Source: Anisus vortex | Taxonomy: Eukaryota; Mollusca; Gastropoda; Planorbidae | Assembly (NCBI GenBank): GCA_949126835.1 | Contig: OX421500.1 | Span: forward strand, 18,172,181 to 18,236,180 | Length of the DNA stretch: 64,000 nt | Reading direction: 5' to 3' | Shown here: positions 33,395-45,349 of the stretch, piece by piece | Position numbering within the stretch: position 1 is the first letter of the stretch | How the letters are laid out: every line of letters starts with the position of its first letter | The notes under the pieces: generated by a model | What the model was told of the DNA's origin: nothing | The model's database searches: none | The model's input: the letters and a program-made list of their open reading frames with translations, nothing else | Program-made: the position numbers and the translations under genes

Positions 33395-34089
33395 GAAACA
33401 AAATTATAAACAAAAAGTATGTACCAGTCTCAAGGCAGTCTCGATCTGTATTTGCAGAAACACATCTTGTGTCGAGACTATTTATCGATTCAACAAATGT
33501 TGGGAGCGCAAGACATAACTTTGTATTGGAAGGCAATACTGTCATCCAGATGTTAGGACTTCAATAATGGATAATAGTTCAAGAGCACTGATTCCACTTT
33601 CAACCACAAATATAAGAGAAAAACATAATTAAATTAGACATTTTTAATAGAAACAATTTTCTCAAATGCAAATATTATATGTCCGGTCAAAGTTTTTAAC
33701 AAAACTGTAAATAAAGTATATTAAAGTGCATTGTATAAAAAACATCTTAATTGTTTGTCACATGGTATGACTTTAAATACGCAAATACATTCTTCTTTAA
33801 AGATTTAACTATCTTACATATGTCACATATTAATTACTCAAAACATAGCTATAGTTGGTTTGCAATTAAAAACCAATAAATTAAATTGCTTAGTACAAAC
33901 GTATTACCAGATTTGCCATTTTAAATATACAAGAAAACTTGTGACAATATAAAAACTACTGTGACAAAAAGTAGGCTTAATAAAAACGAACACTATTATA
34001 ATATATTGCCATTTAGAAAACATTTTAGTTTGAACGTTGGAAAACGACGACAAGTAAAAACAACACACACAAAAAAACACTATGTAATT
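33395..34089. other. AT-rich stretch, no feature seen
   Basis: No gene seen. Confidence 0.5.
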
Positions 34090-34898
34090 GAAAATATTTA
34101 TGTTTTAGTCAATGTATGTACGAGAAGTTATTCGTCCTGACTGCAAATATTCCACTGGTCTGGGTTTATCAGTGTCTAATACACTAAACCCAAAAAACAA
34201 ACAAAAAATGCTTCATCAAAGAGAGTAGTCATTATTGATTTTAAAATTATAGATTCACGAACTCGAAATAAAGTCAAAGAGTCAAGATGAATAAAGAACT
34301 TAATAACACGATGTGTGCTATAGTTATTTCAGCGTAGTTCAAAGAGATTTTTAACTTAATATCTTATCTTATACATCACAGACGCTGCTTCTATTAAGAC
34401 AATTTTTGCGTCTTACGCTCATTTGTGGTCCGAGTCTAGTGTTGCATTGTTATTAATGTGTTAAATGATGTAGCTGAACCTCTAATTTATCTATATTGTA
34501 TATTTATCTCGTTCAAGAAACCAGATTTCACGTATTTTTAAAGAAAGCAATCTAGTCATTGTGTCTTTTAGGGGAATAATGACATTGAAAGATAAAATTG
34601 TAGTTGGAAACACAATCAAATCGCTAGTTGCCTTTGAACATGTCTAGTAATTTTCAAGATTAAGTTTTTTCACAGGCCTTTTATTATCTGGGAAAATAAA
34701 ATATTATAAGCTATTTAATAAATATAGTATTAAAAAAAAACACAAAAAAAAAACAACGATATGTAATTAGATATTTGCTGAAAAAAAAAATGAATAAACA
34801 AATAGCTTGAATGATAAATAAAGTCATTCAGTACCTATAAATTTACACAAAGTTTTAATAGTTCTTTAATAGTAGGACCTATACGTAAGCTCTAAACC
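34090..34898 (+). promoter_or_regulatory. Upstream flank of GPCR B, conserved with paralog A
   Basis: Shares ordered blocks with 13135-13930 in reverse: TATGTTTTAGTCAATG near 34101, GTCAAGATGAATAAAGAACT near 34281, an AAAGAGATTTTTAACTTAAT block near 34341, and TTTATCTCGTTCAAG near 34502. Conservation over about 800 bases could reflect the age of the duplication, control sequence, or both. Confidence 0.55.
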
Positions 34899-35927
34899 AT
34901 GTCTGAAACTGCATCAGAAAATTCTACAATAGAATCACAACAGAACTATAACTTTATGGATGTTGATACCAACAATATAGTTATGCAAAATATACGCATC
35001 GTCTTAGGAACTTTGACAGCCGCTGGATTTTTCATTAATATTGTCAACATTATTGTTTTTTACAAGCAAGGACTGAAAACTTTTACAAACATATCATTGA
35101 CCGCAGTTTCTATTGCAGATGTTTTCACTTCATTTCTTACAGCGATTGGTATGTTATCAAGCTCTCCAATGATTGTAACAATAGCTGAAAATGTTTTCGC
35201 CTCACGTGAAATTGCGATACTCTTCTTATTTCCTCGTAGAATATTTATCCCAATAAAATCATGGATCAACGTTTTCATGACAGCTGAAAGATGTTTATGT
35301 ATCGCTTTACCTTTGAAAATCAAACAGATAATAACCTCAAGAAGAACAGTGATAGCTATGGTGGCGATCTATGTCTTAAATCTACCTCCAGTTATTGTGG
35401 AGTATTCTGAAACATACCTGGATTGGACATTTTATCCTGGTCTGAACAAGACATTGATAGGACTGCTATATCGCCATGACAGGAACTCGGTGGACTTTCC
35501 TATATATCTTACACTTTTTGTCATGATCATTACGTCATTTCCTATGTTGATTCTCTTCACTACAATTTTAATCTGGAAACTCCTTTTAATGTCTAGATGG
35601 AGGAAAAGATTAGTTAATACAAGTGTCCAAAATAGTCATTCGGATCAAGCATCTCTAAGAGATAAAAAAGTGATCAAACTTGTTGTGGTCGTTGCAAGCT
35701 TTTTAATCCTCACTTTAATACCAGACTTGGTGTTTCACACATTAGCATATACTGAGAGTGAATTTAATATCAATGGAAAATACTCTCAACTGTTTTACTT
35801 ATTAGGAGCGCTCGACTTTTTGTTTGAAACATTCAACTCCACGTTTCATATTTTCATTTACTACAAAATGAGTTCAAAATTTAGGCAAACATTACACAAG
35901 ATTTTAACAGAACCATGTAATAAATAG
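34899..35927 (+). CDS. Rhodopsin-like GPCR, chemoreceptor-like (paralog B)
   Basis: A single-exon 342-residue seven-helix receptor with the same layout as the gene at 12097-13134. The N-terminus carries an NST glycosylation site at residue 8. TM2 has SIADV, the TM3 end reads AERCLCIALPLKIKQI, TM5 is near 198-228, and TM6 holds VVVVASFLILTLIPDLVFH. TM7 ends NSTFHIFIYYKMSS instead of NPxxY. Cysteines are only at 132, 134 and near the C-terminus, so the usual extracellular disulfide is missing. Loop 2 keeps YRHDRNS, shared with paralog A and probably important. AATAAA signals at 36018 and 36035, about 100 bases past the stop, give a plausible 3' end. The two genes are inverted relative to one another with TE-filled DNA between. 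Function beyond membrane receptor is not shown. Confidence 0.87.
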   Translation: MSETASENSTIESQQNYNFMDVDTNNIVMQNIRIVLGTLTAAGFFINIVNIIVFYKQGLKTFTNISLTAVSIADVFTSFLTAIGMLSSSPMIVTIAENVFASREIAILFLFPRRIFIPIKSWINVFMTAERCLCIALPLKIKQIITSRRTVIAMVAIYVLNLPPVIVEYSETYLDWTFYPGLNKTLIGLLYRHDRNSVDFPIYLTLFVMIITSFPMLILFTTILIWKLLLMSRWRKRLVNTSVQNSHSDQASLRDKKVIKLVVVVASFLILTLIPDLVFHTLAYTESEFNINGKYSQLFYLLGALDFLFETFNSTFHIFIYYKMSSKFRQTLHKILTEPCNK

Positions 35928-36149
35928 CTGAATTTCCATTTAAATCATTTTATCTTTTGTTTGTGTATATTAAATCTCTTTTTAGGTACTGATTTATAAA
36001 AAAATAATAATAAGAAAAATAAATAGGATTTCTAAATAAATTAGACATATTAATGACACAATGGTTCCCTGCTGACTTTTTCTGTTTCCATCTTAGACTG
36101 GATCAGATAGTGTGTAGGAATGTAGTTTGATAGATTTGTTTTTACTTTC

Positions 36150-36668
36150 TTCAAAAGTTACAAGCTGGAGGAATTCTCTTGGAGAGTGCAGTGATATCAT
36201 TGGGAATATGTTGTAGTATGAGATGCGCATTACCAGACTTGAACTCCGATTGAACCGATTGAGCTAAGAGTAGTATCCCTATATAGCCCTGGACAAGAAC
36301 TCTGCGTCTGAGCACGTCGGAATCTCCGTAGAGAGCAGTAGAAAGTGGGTCACCCGGCCCTGACGAGGAACACTCCCTCAGGATATGCTCCACTGTCTCC
36401 TACTATTCCGCATAGTGGCGACACTGCGAGGCGAAGTTATGTCGAACTTGGCGAAGAATGCCCCAAATGTGCGCTTAGGGCAGGACAGATGACGCCAAAC
36501 ATCTCGGCCCTTGTCAGAGCTGTCCCAACTCTCGTCCCATCTTTGAGTCTCTAACCGCCGGATCATCAAAAGGGCCATCTCAAAAGAGTATGACGTGGTG
36601 CCTGGCTCCTCAGAGGTGGGTGTTCTCAGCCTTTTTAGGCACTTTTTGGTCAGCTCTTTATTTTGTAG
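36150..36668 (-). pseudogene. LINE ORF2 C-terminal part, 3' of the solo-LTR insertion
   Basis: Minus-strand reading gives RTPTSEEPGTTSYSFEMA, then FGAFFAKFD, and in another frame QCRHYAE, two stops and ETVEHILREC. It ends IPNDITALSKRIPPACNF with a stop at the fragment edge. The TPTSEEPGTT segment is shared with 41545-41575 on the plus strand, so both are copies of one family. Frame changes and stops make it a pseudogene. It continues, across the LTR, into 37382-37645. Confidence 0.75.
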
Positions 36669-37381
36669 TGTCACATATTAGTAGTTCCCAATACTGGAAC
36701 ACACATTACTTATTTTCTCTCTCCCCCAACGCAAGTTTCGTGTAAGGATATAATATAGGTCTAAGTTTTCCATTTCCTTGACTTTTTAGTAACGAGTGCA
36801 AAAGATTCTTAGAAATCCACTTTTATAACGTCTGCAAAATCTGGGAAAGTTTATTATTACGTACATGGGAGATATTGTTAAAACTAATGTTTATATTATG
36901 GGCTAAAGTAAATGGTACCTTTTATTTTCTACCTCTCTATTTATGAGTCTCTCCCCGCCGTATTTAAGACGTTACGCGCACAGTTTGCGACAGAGGGTAT
37001 ATAAAAGTTATTTTGAGCTGTGTTGTCGCTTGTGTTGGGACTGTTATATTATTAATGTACTTAATCTTCATATTGTATATACTTGCACATATTGGAGTTA
37101 GCACCTGAATTAAAGTTTCTTCTTGATTGAATTATTTACACAGAAGCTTCCTTGTCAAGTTACTATTTTATCTTTTGTTTACAACACTATTTACATATAT
37201 TTACAACTACGAAATTAAGGAAAGGAACTGTTAGAACGCAAATCCTGAGTTTGTTCCCAGGACGATAAGCAGTTCGTGTAATACTGAAATATAAATAATA
37301 ATAACCAAAGTCTACCCAAGCACAAACGTGGATTATCAATAACATTTACACTGCTCTGACCACAAGGGTATTGTCGTAACA
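36669..37381 (+). repeat. Solo LTR related to the Gmr1-like element
   Basis: It starts TGTCACAT and ends GTCGTAACA. Shared blocks with the LTR at 1262 include ACTGGAACAC, CAGAAGCTTCCTTGTCAAGT, ACTGAAATATAAATAATAAT and GACCACAAGGGTATTG. A CTCTCCCCGCCGTATTTAAG block near 36950 looks like a core promoter and recurs in the LTR pieces at 45350 and 54126. It lies inside a LINE RNase H region. The direct flanks (GTAG and CCAG) do not match, so the target duplication is lost or altered. Confidence 0.8.
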
Positions 37382-37645
37382 CCAGGTAGGCCTATATGCC
37401 CTGGGACTCACTGCATTAGCACGCGGTCTCCAAAGCGCTGTCTTATTCCACCTGAAGCCTGTAGAATTTGCTCAATCTGATGGGGCTAGTTGCACAGGTT
37501 CTTAGTAACCTCGAGCACCTATCAGTCAGGATTATTAGGGTCGTTAAGTCGAGGGCGCCTTCGACGTGGCGAAGGCGGATCTGCTCCAGAGCCCTACTGA
37601 TGGCCCCAATCTCTGCACCGTAGGTAGATTTTTTTTTTTTTTTTT
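37382..37645 (-). pseudogene. LINE ORF2 RNase H fragment, 5' of the solo LTR
   Basis: The minus strand reads YGAEIGAISRALEQIRLRHV, EGALDLTTLIILTDR, then in another frame RFGDRVLMQ, a stop, and VPGHIGLPG. These are the second and third acidic blocks and the GH.G..G turn of RNase H. It joins 36150-36668 once the LTR is ignored, with a few codons lost at the junction. Confidence 0.75.
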
Positions 37646-39469
37646 GCACTATAAACAAATTTATGACGTGAGTTTGATAAAATTGCGGGAAAAAGTCGTC
37701 TGAAAAAGTTAAACTTTTTTTTTATGAAAAAAATAAAAATTGAATTATGCTTTAACATAACTTTATTAATAAATGTTCGTAGAAGACCAAAACATAAGCT
37801 TAAAACCAACATAATAATAAATACACATAGGTGTTAAAACCATCTGTATTTTTAACGGACACCAGCAAAAAAATTATACAGTGACCTAAATTATTTTGTT
37901 TATTGTTTTTTTTGCTAAAACATATTAAAAGTTCTTTTTTGGATTTAAAATATATATATATTATAGAGTCTTTAACATTTGAAGCAAGTTGAGTAGGAAT
38001 AATATTTTGTTTGTCCATATTAAATACTGTTAAAACCATATTGTATATTTATATACATAAATATTTATATACATATATATACATTATTATACTATTTCTA
38101 GTATATATTGTATTCCCTTTGTTGCATGAGGTATGAAGGAGTCGAGATACAGAGTTGGTTTTTGGTACACAGCCTTCTATCTACATAAAAATAACTCTGA
38201 AAAAAACAATTTTTGACCTATCGTGCTAAAGACGGGGGGGTCAGAATGTCCAATATATTGGACGCCATGAACGCCAGGATCCCTTTTGTCCTCATAAGAC
38301 GAAATAGAAAAAGAGTTTAATTTTTAGTTCTCTGTAAAGTATAATCATAATTTGACTACATATATTGAAACCTTTAATAATTAGCAATTAAACACATGTA
38401 AATAAAGCATATATCAGTTTGTAAAGGATAAATATTATAATAAAAAGTGAGAAATATTAGCTACATTAATATAGTAAAATCTGGAAAAAAAAATTTGTTA
38501 GTTCATTGCATGGTTTTTGGGTTACATTTACATTACATTTTTGTATATAAGGTTTCTTTTGAGCTTTGTACAATATAATACAATAAAAATTCTTCTCCTC
38601 TGTCATTCTATTTTATATTAAGAAACATACAACATTTTTTTTTCTATTCTACCTATACGCAGTAACGGTCCTCTTGTGCATTGCGTCAAATATTTTTGAC
38701 ATTTCAATAAAAAGTACTTCCTCCTTGTATGCATGGTGTCCAATTTATTGGACATGGCACTAAAAATCACTCTCACTTATAAATATCAAAATATATACGC
38801 TAGAATCTGTTTAGTTATGTTAGCTGTAACATAAATACACACTTCCAATGGATTTTTAAATTATTAGAAGTATTGTGTTGAGTACAAAAAAAAAATGTCC
38901 CTTACCCCCTAAATGATTCAAACGTCTTCCATTGTAATTGTTATTGATAAAAAAGTATTGAAGAGTAAAAACACAGTCCATATACACATTAAGACACAGA
39001 ACAAAATATCTTTTGCATAAAGCAAAAGGTATGGGAATAAAAACAATTGAAAAAGTGTCCAATATATTGGACGCTATGCAACAAAGTTTTAACATATATC
39101 ACAACTTTAATCAATTCAACATGCTATTACTTAAATAGAAGACAAATATTATATAATGCGCTCAATATATTTATTCAGCCGCCATGTGTGTGTTAAAGAG
39201 GATGTAACTAAAGACACTCTTGTGAATTTCTAGATTCTAGGTCTCTTTATTATCAATTAATTAAATAATTTAATTAAATACAAATCTTGAATCTAATATG
39301 AGTCTGTTCAACTTTGCGGATTGTTTTAAGCAAATTTGTGTTGACTAAATCCTAGAATACATGATACAGCCGACAAAGAGAAGGTTATCCTTTTCTAAAG
39401 TTGGCTACTTTTTTTCTATTATAATTGGATCGACACAAACCTTTCTTGCTTTTTTGTCTTCTGCTGGCT
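37646..39469. other. AT-rich stretch with three copies of a palindrome
   Basis: No gene. GTCCAATATATTGGAC occurs at 38248-38263 and 39057-39072, and GTCCAATTTATTGGAC at 38738-38753; two are followed by GC(C/T)ATG. They may mark an unrecognised small transposon. Several poly-A/T runs. Confidence 0.5.
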
Positions 39470-39860
39470 TCGATACATTGCCCAAAAGACAATCACGATG
39501 CTAAAAAGACTATCCGCTACCCATAAGACCAATATAATGTACAAGAGATTAATTTGTTGCCCATAAAATATGTGCAATTCTCTGTACACAAATCATCTGG
39601 CCAGAAGACGCACCAGCTGCCCAAAATTCAAATATAATGTCCTAAAGACGAAAGCGCTCTCCGTTAAACCTATCCGCTACACAAAAGACCAGTCCAGTGC
39701 ATACAAACATATCTGATGCCCATTAGATCAATATGTTGCTCACAAGACACATCTGCTGCCCATAAGACGAATCAGCTCCCCGAACAATTGATCCGCTGCC
39801 CAGAAGACATGTCTGCTACACAGAAGATTAATCTGGTGCTCAGAAGAGTTCTGGCTCCTG
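39470..39860. repeat. Degenerate tandem repeat, unit about 23-25 bp
   Basis: Variants of ATCTGCTGCCCATAAGACNA repeat at uneven spacing of roughly two turns of DNA (for example near 39747, 39769, 39791, 39812, 39832). Copies have diverged strongly. Confidence 0.65.
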
Positions 39861-39872
39861 GAAGGAGTAGGA

Positions 39873-40512
39873 CGGGGTACCTTTCTTAAAAACCCAGGGG
39901 GGCCTCGCCGTTTGGGTGTTGGTTTAGACACCCTCGAGCACATAGCTAGCACAAAGTGGGGTGATAATGCCAAGGTCTTAAAGACACTTTATACAGGTGC
40001 CGTAAGATCACAAATGGACTACAGCCTGCCTCTACAGGTGTATGCGTCCAAAACGGCCCTTGAAACTTTGAATCGCATCCAGAACCAAACACTGCGCTTT
40101 TTTTCGAGCGTCCCCAGTGGCAACGGCTGAGGTGATGGCTAACATACCAACCCTTCAGCTTAGGAGAGAACGCGCCGTCATAACTACCTATGAGCGCTAT
40201 AAAAGACTCGAGGAAAGCTTCCTAACCAGAGTCTTAGTAGACACCTGGAAGGGTAGGAATAGAATAAAGATGCAGTCCTTCATGCACCTCGCGACAAGGC
40301 TGTCATCCGAAATTGATCGACCCGATACAAGGCTGCCTATTCAAAGGTACTCGAGTTTTTCTCAGGGAAACACACCATTGCTCCACGAAATACGAACGAA
40401 GCTGAAGAACCACTCAGTTAGCAAAATGTCCGACCCAAAACTACTTAAAAAAGTAGCCATGGACACGCTGAATACCTATTACAGACCTCCTGTAGTATTA
40501 AATCTAAATTAA
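39873..40512 (+). pseudogene. LINE RT thumb/connection fragment
   Basis: One frame (39912-40127) reads KWGDNAKVLKTLYTGAVRSQ, MDYSLPLQVYAS, then LETLNRIQNQTLRFFSSVP. A second frame, shifted near 40120, reads TAEVMANIPTLQLRRERAVI, TTYERYKRLEESF, and a long tail to 40512. The pattern KWG..L..LY...VRS..DY, then L..L..IQN..LR, is the end of Jockey-type RT domains. PT..L.LRRE follows, and the next region should be RNase H. That domain resumes at 41236 in the same orientation, after about 720 bases of other DNA. The frameshift shows it is not functional. Confidence 0.8.
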
Positions 40513-41235
40513 GTGGTCTCGTTAAAGAGGTTGTAATAAATAACAAACAATATTAATTATTTGTAGCTAACTTAATTAATAAAAATTAAAATAATTTATT
40601 CAATAAAACCACACTTCAGACTATACCAATTTTAAAACAATTTATTTACTAAATCAAATTAATATCAAAAGAAAAATAGAAAAGAAAAATCAACTCACGA
40701 ATATCCTTACAACAGAATAAAACAACAATGTAATAATGCGTACAGGTACATAAAAGATACAATACAGCTCTGCCACTGATGCGCTTACAATATGCTTAAA
40801 CCAAGACTCAAGAATACTAGATCGATGTAAAAACTTCCCTTCTATCACGCGAATCTCCTATATTTATTCTATACATGTTAGAGATTTCTGGAATAAAAGT
40901 AGGCTAAGAATAACTCACAAAAATTGTCAACATCTCTTTCTAACATGTTCCAGACGGTGAAAGAAATGCTCTAGGTACACTCTAGTAAACAACAATTATT
41001 GACTCTAGGTACGCAACAGTAGCAGAGTTCAACTAGAGGCCAGGACTAAGGCCCTGGCAGTGGTGCAGTTAGTTACATAGGAGGGAAACAAGATATAATC
41101 TAAACACATAAGATACCCCACTGCTCGGGGCTGACCATGTCTATACCGTTTGGTCGGCTAACAAAGACACCACTACCGCCTGCTTTGGTGTCTAAATAGA
41201 ATACCCCAGTAACCCGAATAGGGACGAACTATGGG
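40513..41235. other. Probable insert splitting the LINE
   Basis: AT-rich first half, GC-richer second half, and no coding. The LINE reads RT before it and RNase H after it, so it is likely an insertion (solo LTR or MITE) or replaced sequence. Clean ends were not found. Confidence 0.4.
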
Positions 41236-41940
41236 GGCCTTGCGACGGTGCATAGATCGAGGCCATCAGTCGAACTCTGGAATGGATCAACTTTGGCCAC
41301 GTCGAAGGCGCCCTCGGCTCTACGACCGTCATCATCCTGACATGCGTTGTCGGTGCTCAAGGTTATTAAGAATCTGAGCAACCGCCCCCCCCCCCCCCCC
41401 CAGATTGAGAAAATTATACTGGCTTTAGACGAGCTAAGCCAACGCTTTGGAGACCACGTGCTACTGCAGTGGGTCCCAGGGCATACAGGCCTACCTGGCA
41501 ACGATAGAGCAGGCCATCTTGCCAAAAACGGTAGGCCGAGCACACCCACCTCCGAGGAGCCAGGCACCACACCATGCTCATTTGAGAAGGCCCGTACATT
41601 GATCGGAGGTGGGATACAGAAAGATAGAACGAGAGTTGGGACAGCTCGGACAAGGGCAGAGAAGTCTGGCGGCACTTGCCCCGCCCTAACTGCACCGACC
41701 CATGGTGGTGCCTAAATAGGTCGGAAAAGAGTATCATATCTCAATTCCGCACTGGCCACTGCCCCATTGGAGCATACTTCGCCAGGTTCCGGCCTAACTA
41801 CGGCTCGCGGTGTCATCACTGTGGGGAGGAGGAGGAGACAGTGGAGCATATCGTCAGTTATTTACCGTTGTCTTTTTTTGCCGACCCGATTGTAAATTAG
41901 GCCGACCAAACAATTATGTTTTATTCGGACGCTCGTTGTT
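41236..41940 (+). pseudogene. LINE RNase H and C-terminal knuckle fragment
   Basis: A first piece reads IEAISRTLEWINFGHVEGAL, then TTVIILT (41250-41342) with a stop just before it. After a C15-18 tract, a second frame gives LLQWVPGHTGLPGNDRAGHL then AKNGRPSTPTSEEPGTT, the RNase H C-terminal block. A third frame gives QFRTGHCPIGAYFARFRP, CHHCGEEEETVEHIV, the Cys/His knuckle. Three frames mean a pseudogene. The order and motifs match the minus-strand copy at 36150-37645. Confidence 0.8.
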
Positions 41941-44336
41941 GACCGGGCTCAATGACTACACATCAACAAACATTCTATTTTTGTATTTTGTAAAGACGCA
42001 TTTTTTAAACTCCCTAACCAGTATTCTTAAACATCCATTGACAGGTCTTAATTAGGTGTGACCTTTTGAACTGGGATGATCGTAAACGTCCGGTGCTGTT
42101 TGACAATTGATTTCAACATCGACAGCCAGTTCTGATTTTTTAGATATATAGGCCTACAACGGCTACAAGATTAGTTATATGGAATCCGTTTTAACATCAA
42201 AAGTGAGTAGGCGATAATTATTCTTAAAGTGTTAAAATTCAAAGTACAGAAAAATAGCATGAACTTTCTTCTAGTTATCAATTGGTTATGAAATGGCGTC
42301 TCTATGTTGTTTATTTAATAAAAGGTAAGTATTTACTTTTTGTACTATTTCATTTCTTGAAAATTTTATTTTTGAAATTGCCTGTTCTACCGTGTTCTAA
42401 TTCTTACTGCTATTAAATATACGTATATATAATTCATTCATCTTATACATTATAGACGCTTCTGTATGTATTGAAACAAGTTATTTATTAATTATTCCAA
42501 CTATTTTCCCAGCAATAAAGTGGAACCATTAGAAAATGTATGTTGTTATTTTACATGTTGTTTATTAACATAGTAATGTATTTACGTTTTGTAGAAATGA
42601 CAACTATTGTATGCATTCATTTTGTTGATATTTTCTTCTATCTACACCAGTTAATGCATAACAGTTCACATATGTATATAAAAAGATGATTAGGGATAAC
42701 GTTAATGGTTAATTTTTTTCAAAACAGAAATGGACATGAGATTAGTAATCCATTCTATTATATTATATTCAAATGCACGTAACAAATGTGTTTGTTAAAG
42801 TCAAAGTACAAGCTTAAATTGAACAAAGAAAAGGAATGGCATATAGGAGTCTTCTTAGTGATGCTGTTTTTTAATAACAGTTTTATATTTTCGAAATTCA
42901 TGTTTAAATTTCGGCCTATCCATTTTAAAATTATCTACACCCATTAACTTTATATACTGCATTATGACTTTAGGAATAGATTGCTTTTAGTAAAGACAAA
43001 AAGAAATATTCAACTATCAAATTATCAGGATAAAGATTTAAAGTCTTATATTTTACATTGACCAGATTTAAATCGAAAAGTAAAATTAATTTTATGAAAG
43101 CAAGTTAAATACATGGTTAACCACCAAAACATATTTTTTTAATGTTTTGTTTTGATAGTGTGGCAGATATTGCAATTTTATTGGAAAACTCATTCAAAGC
43201 TAAAGGTTTACCTTGTTAACAAACCACTTACCATTTCTTTTTGAATAACTTGAATAAATTACCCTTGCAATGTAGAATACACTTATATAGTATATATAGA
43301 CATATTTTCTATGCGATATGAAATTCTGGGATGAAATTAATGTTTCCAATTATATGAAATAACAAGTTTTAAAATTAAAAATATTAATATTGTTTAGTTA
43401 AATTTATTATAACCAATTAGACGAAGGTTAGATTATATTTAATGATATTCTTTCTTCTTTACGCCTATGGTCAATTAACAGTTGGTAAATCGAATCAGCC
43501 ACTGTTGAAATACATGCGTAAAAACGTGCATATCCTAACGTGTTACTTTGGCCGCTCCAGAAGAGAGTGTTTCCCATAGTTGCATGCACAGCGATAGAAC
43601 GGTTACCGTGTGCGATGCTAGCTCCTTATTAGTCCTTTTGCGTTGTGCATTTCAGACAAATGGAACAAGTAATTGACGATACTGGTCATAAGACAGTCTT
43701 CCACTTCTTTAACTTGGGGAACCAACCAGCATTTTACTCTGAGGGCGCGAGTCGTATATTCAATCTGAATTATAACCATGTTATTCTCACTCCTACAATA
43801 AACAAGACAAGATAAAAACAAATATCAACATCGCTTCTCTTCCTATACTACAATGTTGTGGGTAAACATGGTACCATTTATCGAAGACACCTGCCGTGGA
43901 CTTCTAACTAAAACAAATATGTCTGCGTCTTCATTTTATTTTGGCTTATAATCAGACCCATGTGTTTACAATAGATCAACAGTTAATCCTACTATTTAAT
44001 TCTCCCAGGCTTAGTTAAAACATCGGTTGTCCTTGCTAATTCTTTTTTTAAGTCCCCTTCTATCGTATTGATTGGCTTATTGTGTGTTCGCTTGTCGACA
44101 GTTTGATAAATTACACGAGTCGGAAATCCGAGAAATAGTTATTTATTTTAGCCTTACCAATATAACCTACCCAGATACAATTGCTAATGAGATAGCCAAG
44201 TTCAATAGAGCTTAAAGTAAAGTGCGTGTGTAGATAAACTCCAAAACACACACACACAAAAAACAGAGATAACGTCAAACGAAACTAACCGCGTACAAAC
44301 ATCATGGCGGCCTAGTAGATATACGCCAGGGGACGG
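41941..44336. other. AT-rich stretch, no feature seen
   Basis: 2.4 kb without convincing genes. Short open frames lack any family pattern. Confidence 0.55.
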
Positions 44337-44523
44337 CAACATTTTTGTAATAGTGTACCAAATCATGAATTCTAACACATTTAGCGTGCCAACAGCCTAA
44401 AAGGCCCTCTGCTCTATTCTTGTAAAAAAAGACTTACAATGCCTTTTGGAGATCTTTGGCGTGCCATAAAATATCGTCATATGTGCCAAGTCTGGCGCGC
44501 GTGCCGTAGGTTGCCGACCCCTG
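44337..44523. mobile_element. hAT-type MITE, 187 bp
   Basis: The left end CAGGGGACGGCAAC and the inverted right end CAGGGGTCGGCAACCTACGG form terminal repeats typical of hAT MITEs. The inside repeats GTGCCA-type half sites. No 8-bp duplication is seen at the flanks (ATATACGC and TTCTAATA). Confidence 0.7.
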
Positions 44524-45349
44524 TTCTAATAAATTCCGCACAATGCAACACAAATATACTTTGTTGCGTTCAGTTTACACTGAAAAATTATCAACACTCA
44601 AAATATGTAAAATTATGTTTTATCTTTCACATTAAACACAGAGAAGACAAGATACAAATGTAGGCGATAGACTGTGGCATTTAACTCATTTTACATCAAC
44701 TTCAAAGATTTTTGGTTTAAAAAAAAAAAATCTAACAAGGTAAAAAAATACGATGATGTATTAGACAAAACACGTCTTGAAAAATAGAACTGAAACATGA
44801 AATGTTTAGAATATTTTTTTTTAAATTTTAAAATTATGTATCAATTAATTTACATGACTTTGCATCTATTAATCTAAGATATTGACTAAAATGGCTTAAT
44901 ATGTGTTTTCATTGTCATTTAGAGAAAAATATTTTCAAAGTTTTAAATAGATTGTGTAAAAACGTGTGCTAAACACATTCAGTAGATAAAAAAATAAATA
45001 AAGTAGCTTAATTACGATATTAATGACTAGTTAAACACGACATTTATTTTAGGGATGCTACTTAGAAAGCTCTGGTCTAGATTCAGAACAAATAATATAT
45101 ATAAAAGAGTTGGGTGAGTGTTGGTCATTGCCAGAAAAGACAAAGATTTGTTCTACTTTATGTGTATATTTTAGTATATAAATTACAATATATCTTTTAC
45201 TATATCATGCTTAAATATTTCTTATTTTGATATTTAGAATTGTATTATATTTAAGTATGGGCTAAGTAATATATGTGTAATATCCTAATTTGAAAATAAT
45301 TATTAATTATAGTTTTTTATATTTAATTATGGCCTAAAGAATACTTGTT
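44524..45349. other. AT-rich stretch, no feature seen
   Basis: No gene seen. Confidence 0.5.

Noticed and set aside
36665..37386. Target-site duplication of the solo LTR
   Set aside because: Flanks GTAG and CCAG differ; a GTAG occurs four bases further on, which I judged to be chance.
40531..41235. Solo LTR of another family
   Set aside because: TG is present at a possible start, but no matching CA end, flank duplication or second copy was found.
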